Shown: positions 51,942-60,340 of the stretch, piece after piece
Numbering within the stretch: position 1 is the stretch's first letter
Layout: every line of letters starts with the position of its first letter
Assembly: GCF_050589705.1 (NCBI RefSeq)
Contig: NZ_JBNGOT010000008.1
Location: 62,001-126,000, forward strand
Direction: 5' to 3'
From: Sunxiuqinia rutila
GTDB taxonomy: Bacteria; Bacteroidota; Bacteroidia; Bacteroidales; Prolixibacteraceae
DNA length: 64,000 bases
Notes under the pieces: model-generated
The model's database searches: none
Seen by the model: only the letters and a program-made list of their open reading frames with translations
Told to the model about the DNA's origin: nothing
Made by a program: the position numbers and the translations under genes

Positions 51942-54887
51942 ATGCAAATCCTAAACCGGCTTCTCGTTACGATGCTATTGGGCTGTTATGCCCTGGGAAG
52001 TTATTCTCAAAATAATCCCGCTTTTTTAAATTACCTGCAAGATCCCTGGGTCAACAACACCCTGAAGGACATGACTCTGGATGAAAAAATCGGTCAGCTT
52101 TTCGTTGCCCAGGTTTATTCCAAACAAGCGCTTTCCGAGCAAAGTCCGCTTTATGAGAAAATCTCGAGATACCATATTGGGGGCCTGATTTTCATGCAAG
52201 GAACGCCGGCCAACCAACTGAAAATAACCAATCAACTGCAGAAGCACAGCAAAATTCCGTTGCTGGTAACCATGGATGGCGAATGGGGGCCGGGGTTTCG
52301 TCTGACCGGAGCTCCCAAATACCCAGTACAAATGGCTTTGGGCGCCATTCAAAACGACAGCCTGATTTACCGCATGGGCTATGAAGTCGGGAGCCAGATG
52401 AAACGCATTGGCGTTCATGTCAACTATGCTCCCGTAGCTGATGTTAACAGCAACCCGGCTAACCCGGTAATCAACTACCGGTCGTTTGGTGAAAATCCGG
52501 AGAATGTTGCCCGAAAAACCTGGCTTTACGCCAAAGGAATGCAGGATGCAGGCGTACTGGCAGTAGCCAAGCACTTTCCCGGACATGGAGATACACAAAC
52601 CGATTCGCATTTGGGTATGCCGGTTATTAAACATGGCTTTGAACGGCTGGAACGGGTGGAGTTGTATCCGTTCAAACAACTGATTCAAAACGGCATTGGT
52701 GGCATTATGACTGCACACCTGCATGTAGAAGCTTATGATCCCGAATCTGATATTCCGGCCTCACTGTCCCAAAACGTCACCCAAAACAAGCTCATTGATG
52801 ATCTTGGCTTTAAGGGGCTGGTGATTACTGATGCCATGAATATGCACGGCGTAAGCAAACAATTTTCGGATGGTGAAGCTACCGTACGAGCGCTGCTGGC
52901 AGGCAACGACCTGCTGGAAATTGTTCCCAACCTGCCGGTTCGAATTGAGGCGGTTAAGAAAGCCATCGCAGAAGGGCGGCTAACAGAGGAAGCCATCAAT
53001 CAAAAATGCCGAAAAGTGCTGGCTCTGAAAAAATGGCTTCAGCTGGACCATTTCCAAGAGGCCAGCCCCAATAAGCTGGAGACCGACTACGCCAATCCGC
53101 AATACCAGCTGACCAAACGACTGCTGCATGAGCAGTCGTTAACCCTGCTAAAAAATGAAGGACAACTTCTCCCTCTGCAACGTTTGGACACTTTGGAAAT
53201 AGCGACCTTCTCCATTGGAACCGATAAAGAAACGCACTTCCTGCGCATGCTGGCCAACTACATGAAAGTTGACTTTTTCAACCTGCCTAAGAACGCGACT
53301 TCTCAGGATGTTGCTAAACTGAAGTCCAACCTGAATGGCTACAACTTAATCATCACCGGAATTCACGATATGCGTTTGAGTGTCTCCGGCAACTACGGTT
53401 TAACCCCCGTCATTAACGAAGCCTTGGAAGCCCTTTCACAAAAGCCGCAAATCGTCGTTCTGTTTGGAAATCCGTATGCGCTAAACCATCTCAGCAAAGC
53501 CAAAAATTCTCAGGGCATCTTAGTCACTTACCAGGAAAACCAGATAACCCAGGAATTGGCTGCTCAGGCCATTTTTGGAGCCATCGATGTTAACGGAAAG
53601 CTCCCGGTAAACGTCAACGATACCTTCCAGTTGAACCAGGGAATTGAGCTAAAAAAAAATGACCGTTTTAAGTACACCATTCCCGAGGAGGTAGGCATAT
53701 CCTCTTCCCATTTAAAATCCAAGGTTGACAGTATTATCCATCTTGGATTAGAAGAAGAAGCTTTTCCCGGATGCCAGGTCTTGATAGCCAAAGAGGGCAA
53801 AATAATTTTTCATGAGTGCTATGGCTACTTTACCTACCAGCAAAAAAGGCCCGTTCAAAAGACGGATATCTACGATTGGGCTTCCCTGACCAAGATTACG
53901 GCACCATTGCCGGCACTGATCAAACTGTATGGTGAAAGAAAATTCAACCTGGACTTGCCCTTCTCGTTTTATTGGCCCGACTTTAGAAATACCGACAAAG
54001 CAAAAATGACAAGCCGTGAGATTTTGGCTCACCAGGCACGGCTGAAATCCTGGCTTCCGCACTACCGAAACACCCTTCGAAAAAACGGGAAACTGAAATC
54101 TTCTGTTTTCAAAGATCATCCCACAGCCATGTTCAACCTGCGGGTGGCTTCAAACCTCTATATGAACCAGAATTACATCAATAATATATACAGTGAAATC
54201 CGGGATTCAGAATTGCTTCCGCGTAAAAAATATACTTATTCGGAATTGGCTTTTTACTTGTTCCCCCGTATCATTGAGGATCTCACACATACAGATTACG
54301 AAGAGTATATCCGCACCCAATTCTACGCCCCTCTTGGTGCCAATTCGGTAACCTACAATGCCTATAAACATTTCCCCGTAAATCAGATTGTGCCCACCGA
54401 ACAGGATGATTCTTTTCGCAAGGAGCTGCTTCAGGGGTTTGTACATGATGAAGGTGCATCGATGATGGGGGGCGTTTCGGGTAATGCCGGGCTATTTGGC
54501 ACAGCGACCGATGCTGCAAAAATCATGCAGATGTACCTGCAATACGGGCGGTATGGAGGCCAACAACTGCTTGACTCCTCCAGTGTGCGTGAATTCACAC
54601 GCATTCAATTTCCGGAAAATGACAACCGGCGTGGTTTGGGCTTTGACAAACCCTACATCGACAACCATAAAAATAAGTTAAAAGACGCCTACCCTGCTGT
54701 TGATGCCAGTGTCGATAGTTTTGGGCACAGCGGCTTTACCGGCACTTTTGCCTGGGCCGATCCCCAAAACAAGCTCTTGTTTATCTTCTTTTCCAACCGT
54801 GTTTACCCTACGCGGAACAATCCCAAACTATTCCAGCTGAATATTCGTCCGGCCCTGCATCAAGCCATCTACGATAGTCTGAAGTAA
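51942..54887 (+). CDS. GH3 beta-N-acetylglucosaminidase (NagZ-like) fused to a serine hydrolase
   Basis: 981 aa with a signal peptide (ending GSYSQ). Residues about 30-560 form a glycoside hydrolase family 3 unit: K210-HFPGHGDT with DSHLGMP is the NagZ-type acid/base His-Asp motif, and LVITDAMNMHGV carries the nucleophile Asp. Residues about 600-970 are a beta-lactamase/transpeptidase-like domain: S648-LTK is the S-x-x-K nucleophile motif, YSE takes the usual Y-x-N position, and H929-SG the KTG-like position. The enzyme should trim GlcNAc from cell-wall fragments; the second domain could be an esterase or amidase. Divergent from the NamZ operon. Confidence 0.92.
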   Translation: MQILNRLLVTMLLGCYALGSYSQNNPAFLNYLQDPWVNNTLKDMTLDEKIGQLFVAQVYSKQALSEQSPLYEKISRYHIGGLIFMQGTPANQLKITNQLQKHSKIPLLVTMDGEWGPGFRLTGAPKYPVQMALGAIQNDSLIYRMGYEVGSQMKRIGVHVNYAPVADVNSNPANPVINYRSFGENPENVARKTWLYAKGMQDAGVLAVAKHFPGHGDTQTDSHLGMPVIKHGFERLERVELYPFKQLIQNGIGGIMTAHLHVEAYDPESDIPASLSQNVTQNKLIDDLGFKGLVITDAMNMHGVSKQFSDGEATVRALLAGNDLLEIVPNLPVRIEAVKKAIAEGRLTEEAINQKCRKVLALKKWLQLDHFQEASPNKLETDYANPQYQLTKRLLHEQSLTLLKNEGQLLPLQRLDTLEIATFSIGTDKETHFLRMLANYMKVDFFNLPKNATSQDVAKLKSNLNGYNLIITGIHDMRLSVSGNYGLTPVINEALEALSQKPQIVVLFGNPYALNHLSKAKNSQGILVTYQENQITQELAAQAIFGAIDVNGKLPVNVNDTFQLNQGIELKKNDRFKYTIPEEVGISSSHLKSKVDSIIHLGLEEEAFPGCQVLIAKEGKIIFHECYGYFTYQQKRPVQKTDIYDWASLTKITAPLPALIKLYGERKFNLDLPFSFYWPDFRNTDKAKMTSREILAHQARLKSWLPHYRNTLRKNGKLKSSVFKDHPTAMFNLRVASNLYMNQNYINNIYSEIRDSELLPRKKYTYSELAFYLFPRIIEDLTHTDYEEYIRTQFYAPLGANSVTYNAYKHFPVNQIVPTEQDDSFRKELLQGFVHDEGASMMGGVSGNAGLFGTATDAAKIMQMYLQYGRYGGQQLLDSSSVREFTRIQFPENDNRRGLGFDKPYIDNHKNKLKDAYPAVDASVDSFGHSGFTGTFAWADPQNKLLFIFFSNRVYPTRNNPKLFQLNIRPALHQAIYDSLK

Positions 54888-55209
54888 CCCATTCGTCAGA
54901 AGCCTGTTACTTCGATTAAACTACTACTCTAAAGTTGATTTTCAATTGTTAAATCGATCGGAACAATTGCTAAAAAATGTTAAAATGTTCTTTAACACCC
55001 AAGCCCTTATAAATCAATTTGGAATACTCACAATGCGCTCCAATTGAAGCTTTCCTTCAAATAAAAATGTTTACCGTCCTTTAAAAATTTGCAAAAGATT
55101 TCAAACGCATATATAACTTAATCCGTAAACCTATATTATTAGATTATTAATTTTAACTTTAAGGGGAGTTTAAACGAATTTATTTAATAACCTATAAAAT
55201 TTTACTGCC
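54888..55209. other. AT-rich region with two inverted repeats
   Basis: No gene is seen. CAATTGTT-N11-AACAATTG (54943-54969) and TGTTAAA-N6-TTTAACA (54978-54997) are two inverted repeats 8 bp apart, upstream of the small DNA-binding protein gene. The remainder is very AT-rich and probably contains its promoter. Confidence 0.5.
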
Positions 55210-55464
55210 ATGGATAAAAAAATCACTTTTAACGAATTGCGTAAAATTAAAGACAGTTTACCTGACGGTTCAATTCGCCAAATAGCACAGGAGTTTGATA
55301 TCGAAGTGGAAACCGTCAGGAATTATTTTGGAGGTGCAAATTATGACCGTGGAAAATCAGTAGGGCTTCATATCGAACCAGGTCCCAACGGGGGAGTAGT
55401 ATTAATTGACGACACAAAAATATTAGAACGCGCACAACAACTTATTGCAGAGCAGGTTCATTAA
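55210..55464 (+). CDS. Small helix-turn-helix DNA-binding protein
   Basis: 84 aa. The first half reads as a helix-turn-helix (FNELRKIKDSLPDGSIRQIAQEFDIEVETVRNYF), followed by a Gly-rich loop and a short beta hairpin ending in a helix. The pattern is common among Bacteroidota small DNA-binding proteins of unknown role. It has its own strong terminator and a long AT-rich upstream region with paired inverted repeats, which may be its own binding sites (inference). Confidence 0.65.
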   Translation: MDKKITFNELRKIKDSLPDGSIRQIAQEFDIEVETVRNYFGGANYDRGKSVGLHIEPGPNGGVVLIDDTKILERAQQLIAEQVH

Positions 55465-55489
55465 AAAACATTTAAAACATTATATTTAG

Positions 55490-55521
55490 GCTGCCTTATT
55501 TCGATAAGGCAGCTTTTTTTT
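55490..55521 (+). terminator. Terminator of the small DNA-binding protein gene
   Basis: GCTGCCTTAT-TTCG-ATAAGGCAGC is a perfect 10-bp stem with a stable TTCG loop, followed by eight T's, 25 bp past the stop. Confidence 0.95.
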
Positions 55522-55542
55522 CACCCTCTAAATTCAAAAATT

Positions 55543-56334
55543 ATGACTCGAAACCTAAGCCTGCTAATTGTCTTAGCATTAAGCCTGAGTTTAAATGCTC
55601 ATGCACAAAAAATGAAAGCGCTATTCAACGGTAAAAACCTCTCCAACTGGGAATTTTTTATTGGTACTGCCCTTACCGGCTTTGATGATCTGAAGGAAAA
55701 AGCCACTCCCGAAAGCACATTTTCCGTGGTAGAGCAAAACAACGAAAAGCTGCTTCGGATTTCCGGAGATGCAAACGCCTCCATTGCCACCAAAAAAGCC
55801 TATAAAAATTACCATTTCCGCATGGAATTCAAATGGGGAGATGACGTATACACGACTCGAAACAGCGGCTTACTTTACCACAGCGTGGGTGACTTTGGCG
55901 TTGGATTAGACACCTGGATGAGTTCCATTGAGCTGCAACTCATGCATGGCAATATTGGTGATGCCTATATGATGGGCGATCCGTATGCTGAAATTCCGGT
56001 TGAAAAAGAAGGCGACAAACTGGTTTACGCGGCCAATGGAGACCGGCTGGCCTTTGGAAATGACCAGAATGGCGGCAAAATTGCCCGCAAAGATTCGAAC
56101 CAGGAAAAAGCAGTTGGGGAATGGAATGTTATTGACCTTTATTGCATTGGACAGAAAGCCCTTCATGTGGTAAATGGCGTAAAAGTGATGGAATGCGACA
56201 ATATCGGCTTGTTGGTAAACGGCCAGGTTCAGCCACTCAGCAAAGGGAAAATTCAGATCCAGTCAGAAGGCGGCGAATTGTTTATCCGCAAAGCTGAAAT
56301 CAGAAACATCAAATCGTTTCCGGACAATCTATAG
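55543..56334 (+). CDS. DUF1080 (3-keto-disaccharide hydrolase-like) protein
   Basis: 263 aa with a signal peptide (ending NAHAQ). The DUF1080 fold begins with KALFNGKNLSNWEFF and includes NYHFRMEFKWGDD, TTRNSGLLYHSVG and EWNVIDLYCIGQKALHVVNGVKVMEC. Family members bind or hydrolyse carbohydrates in Bacteroidota; substrate unknown. It is a single gene, ending at a bidirectional hairpin. Confidence 0.88.
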   Translation: MTRNLSLLIVLALSLSLNAHAQKMKALFNGKNLSNWEFFIGTALTGFDDLKEKATPESTFSVVEQNNEKLLRISGDANASIATKKAYKNYHFRMEFKWGDDVYTTRNSGLLYHSVGDFGVGLDTWMSSIELQLMHGNIGDAYMMGDPYAEIPVEKEGDKLVYAANGDRLAFGNDQNGGKIARKDSNQEKAVGEWNVIDLYCIGQKALHVVNGVKVMECDNIGLLVNGQVQPLSKGKIQIQSEGGELFIRKAEIRNIKSFPDNL

Positions 56335-56418
56335 TCCGACAAACTGCTCGCCCCTTTGGGGCTAAAACCAGACAAATATTAGCCTGCAGTATTCAAGGCA
56401 AGGATTGAAGCAAATAAA

Positions 56419-56445
56419 AAGAGGGATCAAAATTTGATCCCTCTT
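56419..56445. terminator. Bidirectional terminator hairpin
   Basis: AAGAGGGATCAAA and TTTGATCCCTCTT flank a single A, giving a long stem between two convergent genes. Confidence 0.75.
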
Positions 56446-56496
56446 CAAGTCCGAATATAATTCAAAACTCAAATTCCACGCAAACTCTGCATGGGT

Positions 56497-57804
56497 TTAT
56501 TTAACAAGCTTGAATTCAACTCTACGATTCTTTGCACGTCCTTCTTCAGTATTGTTTGAAGCAACCGGCTGAGATTTTCCTAAAGGAACAACTTTTACAA
56601 TCCGGCTGGCAGCAATACCTTTTTCAACCAGGTACGTTCTTGCAGCATTCGCCCGACGCTCTGAAAGCTTCATATTGTAAGCTTCTGTTCCAATTTCATC
56701 TGCGTGTCCATACAATTCCACAGAATATTCGCTGTGGTCTTTCATCGTTTTAATCACCTCATCCAAACCAGCTTTAGCTGATGAAGTCAGGCTACTCTTA
56801 TCAAATTCGTAATGAATGGCCTCTGGATTGGTAGCAACAACCGGACAGCCATTATTATCTGCCGGGCCAGCTTCAGTCGGACAATCATCTTCTTCGTCTA
56901 CTACACCGTCGCCATCGCGATCATAAGGACAACCATTGCGGTCTACTTTATATCCACGAGGAGTATCCGGGCATTTGTCATCTTTGTCGGCAACACCGTC
57001 ACCGTCACTGTCAGGACATCCGGCAAGTTCTTTCACTCCGGCAACATCCGGGCAAAGGTCATCTTTATCAGCAACGCCATCGCCATCACGATCCGGGCAT
57101 CCGTTCAAAGCAATCTCTCCGACTTCAGTAGGGCAGTCATCTTTGTAATCTGGGACGCCATCACCATCGGTATCAATAGGACATCCATTCTTGTCAACAG
57201 CAACTCCTTGTGGCGTATTGGGACAGTCATCCTTGCGATCAGGAACACCATCACCATCAGCATCCTTCGATTTTCCGAAGCTAATTTCAATACCTCCAAC
57301 TCCTTTCCAGAAGCTTTCAGTAAACGTTCCTTCATCTCTTGCTTTCTCACCTCTTAAGCCTTCAATAAATCCGGCTTCAGCAAATAATGAAACAGAAGGG
57401 CTCAATGGAAATTTAAAACCTAAACCAGCATCCCAGTTCAATCCTTCTGTTTTGTTGTCCATAATAATACCAGGACCACCATACAAGTAAGGCTGAACAC
57501 TGCTGTTTTCTTTGAAGATATAACCGTTATTAAACTTGTATCGCAAGTTCAGGAAAGACGCAGAATAATCCAAGGTACTTGAAATTTCGCTGTTAGCAAT
57601 TCCCAGGTTATTCAAAAGCATCAAATCGAAAGAAGGGCTTAACCACCGACTCAGATAAAACTCCGTTGCCAGTCCTGTTCCTTCAAGCGTGTTTCCATAA
57701 TACGCTCCGGCTCCCAGGCCCAATCCCCACTTTTTATCGCGGTTTTGTGCTTGTGCTGTTTGAAAAAGCACTCCTACTGTTAAAATTAAAAGTAATTTTC
57801 TCAT
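56497..57804 (-). CDS. OmpA-family protein with thrombospondin type 3 repeats
   Basis: 435 aa from the ATG at 57804; the frame runs 26 codons further without a signal. A signal peptide (ending TAQAQ) precedes an N-terminal barrel region (about 20-180), then a chain of calcium-binding Asp repeats (DGDGVPDRKDDCPNTPQG, DGDGVADKDDLCP, DGDGVVDEEDDCP and similar) and a C-terminal OmpA peptidoglycan-binding domain (VELYGHADEIGTEAYN, SERRANAARTYLVEKGI). It links the outer membrane to the wall. A second barrel gene lies 87 bp upstream on the same strand. Confidence 0.92.
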   Translation of the reverse strand: MRKLLLILTVGVLFQTAQAQNRDKKWGLGLGAGAYYGNTLEGTGLATEFYLSRWLSPSFDLMLLNNLGIANSEISSTLDYSASFLNLRYKFNNGYIFKENSSVQPYLYGGPGIIMDNKTEGLNWDAGLGFKFPLSPSVSLFAEAGFIEGLRGEKARDEGTFTESFWKGVGGIEISFGKSKDADGDGVPDRKDDCPNTPQGVAVDKNGCPIDTDGDGVPDYKDDCPTEVGEIALNGCPDRDGDGVADKDDLCPDVAGVKELAGCPDSDGDGVADKDDKCPDTPRGYKVDRNGCPYDRDGDGVVDEEDDCPTEAGPADNNGCPVVATNPEAIHYEFDKSSLTSSAKAGLDEVIKTMKDHSEYSVELYGHADEIGTEAYNMKLSERRANAARTYLVEKGIAASRIVKVVPLGKSQPVASNNTEEGRAKNRRVEFKLVK

Positions 57805-57891
57805 AATAAATTGATCATTGTTTTTAATTGTTTGTTTATCTCGTTTTGCGTGGACCAATGCATACAAAAGGCCATAACGCAATATTATTTT

Positions 57892-58392
57892 TTATAGTAT
57901 GAAGGTCACTCCCAGTTTTCCACCGGAAAAAGCATTACCTCCCCCAAATTCAAGGTTGACACCAACCTTCTCCGAGAAATAATATCGACCTCCAACCTGG
58001 GCACCAAGTCCCAAATCCGAAGAATGAGAACCGCCATACCCTTTCGGAGAATTCCAGATGTAAAATCCCAAGTTTAATCCAGCGTAAAAGTCCCACTCCG
58101 AAGGAAGTTCCAATACCCGGTTAAAATGATAATTCCCGTTTCCGGAAATGCCAAGCACCGAATGGTCATAGTTCACATTGGCATAATTGTCGTTGTACGA
58201 ACGATAAGAAAGCTCTCCTCCAATGGTGATATCTTCATGCACCCCATAGTCTAACCCAACATACAAAGGAACTCCCCAGGAAGATAATCCCACTCCCACA
58301 TTCAACTGCGATTCTCCCTTGGCAATTGGCGCCTGCCCAAATAGTAATTGACTAAAAAACACAAAAGACAGAATGAGTATTTGTTTTTTCAT
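57892..58392 (-). CDS. Outer-membrane beta-barrel protein
   Basis: 166 aa from the ATG at 58392, which starts a clear signal peptide (MKKQILILSFVFFSQLLFGQ). The mature part alternates polar and hydrophobic residues in short strands ending in an aromatic/hydrophobic C terminus (LGVTFIL), as in small OmpW/OmpX-like barrels. No specific function is recognised. Confidence 0.7.
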   Translation of the reverse strand: MKKQILILSFVFFSQLLFGQAPIAKGESQLNVGVGLSSWGVPLYVGLDYGVHEDITIGGELSYRSYNDNYANVNYDHSVLGISGNGNYHFNRVLELPSEWDFYAGLNLGFYIWNSPKGYGGSHSSDLGLGAQVGGRYYFSEKVGVNLEFGGGNAFSGGKLGVTFIL

Positions 58393-58995
58393 GGCTATTA
58401 TTTTTAAAAATATGATTTTCATTGGCGTTTTAAGTTTCGGATTTGCCTTCTCCTCCAAGTCTCCCTGTACTGACCACATGCCTTAACTAAGGCTTCGTTC
58501 CGAATTTAAATGCGTTCGGGAAACGGGCACAAAGCCGAAGTTACTGTAACCAATAAACACCAGAAAAGTTCCGAAAAAACACCACGCTATATTCATAACT
58601 AATTTATTGCGCATCAATTCTTTTCGAACAAAAAATTCGAGCACAAAAATCCGTAGATTTTAACTACCACGCACACTACCTCCCTTTACAATATCTATAC
58701 GCCAATCCATACAACATCTATACACACGCTACAACCACCTATAAAACAAGTCAATAAAAATGGAAATTGACATAAAAGATGAAATAACATCGGCTACTTT
58801 ATTTTAGCCCGAAAATAGAAGACTAAAAAAGCACTGTTCTTCTCAGAATTTTTTTGATTTTATACATATTTATGATAAGTTTATAGGATGAATAAAACCA
58901 TTACTATTATAAAGCAACCTATCCTCAACTAGAAAATAATGGGAACAATCAGTCTATTGCTATGTTCCCTAATAAAAAATCTAAACCATGCACGA
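58393..58995. other. 603-bp intergenic region
   Basis: No gene, tRNA or structured RNA recognised. It holds the upstream regions of two divergent genes, a short inverted repeat GCCTTA-AC-TAAGGC (58480-58493), and a stretch with two ATCTATAC motifs (58692-58732). The region is AT-rich near the regulator gene. Confidence 0.4.
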
Positions 58996-60249
58996 ATGAG
59001 CAATAAAAAAATAATGCTTGTTGATGATGAGCCTTTAAACCTAAAGCTCTTTCAAAACATGCTGAAGGAGAATGATTTTCAGATCATCACAGCATCCAAC
59101 GGGCAGGAATGCCTTGATCAGGTTCAGGTGGCTGCTCCTGATTTGATTTTGATGGACTGGAACATGCCCGTACTTGATGGGCTTGAAACATTAAAACGCT
59201 TGAAGCAGAACGAGCACACCAAAGACATTCCCGTCTTGATGATTACCGGCGTGATGACTTCATCGGAAGATTTGGCTTTGGCCATGGATAGTGGTGCAAT
59301 CGATTTTCTGAAAAAACCCTTTGAAAAACTGGAGCTGAATGCCCGGGTCAAAAACATCATCTTGCTGTCGAGCACCCTAAAAATCCTAAAGGCCCACAAC
59401 CATTCGCTGGAAGATAAAAGCATCTTCATTTCCTCCCTGCTCGAAAGCATTCCGCATCCGGTGATTTATTGTTCGCTGGAAGGAATCTTGCTCATGTGCA
59501 ACCATTTTTTCGAGCAACTCATTGAAAAAGACAAGGCCGAATTGCTGGGAAAATCTGTCTACCGGCATTTCCTGAGCGACGAAATTGGATACCATGTTCA
59601 AAAAGATATTGAACTCATTCAGAGTGGCGTTGCCATAGCCTATGAAAAAAATGGTTTCCCGGGAGACAAAACATTTATTATCTCAAAAAATGTTGTACTT
59701 GACAGCCACAACCAACCTTTAGGAATTATCACTGCTTTCACCGACATTTCAGAACTGAAAAAGGCCAACGAAGAGAATATCAACAACAAAAAAATTGAAT
59801 TGATCTCGAGCACGCTAAAACTAATGCACCTCAACGAGATGAACACCAGCCTGATCAACGATTTGGAAAAAGTACTGCCCCATGCCACCAAAGAAGGTCA
59901 GGAACAAATTCGAAAGATGACCGGCAAGTTCAAAATGAACATGGCCGAACAGATCTGGAATGATTTTGAAGCCCGTTTTGAGAGTGCTTTCGATTCCTTT
60001 TACCGCATCCTGCTGGAGCGTTTTCCAAACCTAACACCCAATGAGCGCAAATTATGCGCCTTGTTACGCTCTGGTTTTTCATCCAAAGACATTGCTGTCC
60101 TTACCTTTCAAAACCCGCAAAGTGTTGATGTAGCCCGCTACCGCCTGCGAAAAAAACTGAACCTGGTAAATGATGAAAACCTGACCGACTTTCTTCTTTT
60201 GATTGACAAACAACAAACTGACAAACAACCTACTACCACTGAAGTATAG
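58996..60249 (+). CDS. Response regulator with REC, PAS-like and LuxR-like HTH regions
   Basis: 417 aa from the ATG at 58996 (MSNKKIMLVDDEP). The receiver domain has the phospho-Asp in LILMDWNMPV, and KKPFEKLEL as the conserved Lys segment. A PAS-like region follows (SIPHPVIYCSLEGILLMCN to about 260), then a helical linker and a C-terminal HTH resembling the LuxR type (TPNERKLCALLRSGFSSKDIA followed by VDVARYRLRKKL). It should bind DNA in response to phosphorylation. The histidine kinase gene 91 bp downstream is a natural partner. Confidence 0.88.
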   Translation: MSNKKIMLVDDEPLNLKLFQNMLKENDFQIITASNGQECLDQVQVAAPDLILMDWNMPVLDGLETLKRLKQNEHTKDIPVLMITGVMTSSEDLALAMDSGAIDFLKKPFEKLELNARVKNIILLSSTLKILKAHNHSLEDKSIFISSLLESIPHPVIYCSLEGILLMCNHFFEQLIEKDKAELLGKSVYRHFLSDEIGYHVQKDIELIQSGVAIAYEKNGFPGDKTFIISKNVVLDSHNQPLGIITAFTDISELKKANEENINNKKIELISSTLKLMHLNEMNTSLINDLEKVLPHATKEGQEQIRKMTGKFKMNMAEQIWNDFEARFESAFDSFYRILLERFPNLTPNERKLCALLRSGFSSKDIAVLTFQNPQSVDVARYRLRKKLNLVNDENLTDFLLLIDKQQTDKQPTTTEV

Positions 60250-60340
60250 ATAAAGTATAGTTCACCAATTGATTTTCCTGCTGGAATATTTCGATTTTTG
60301 CAAAGCAAAATTCGAAAACAGTTAAAGGACGATTCCGGAA

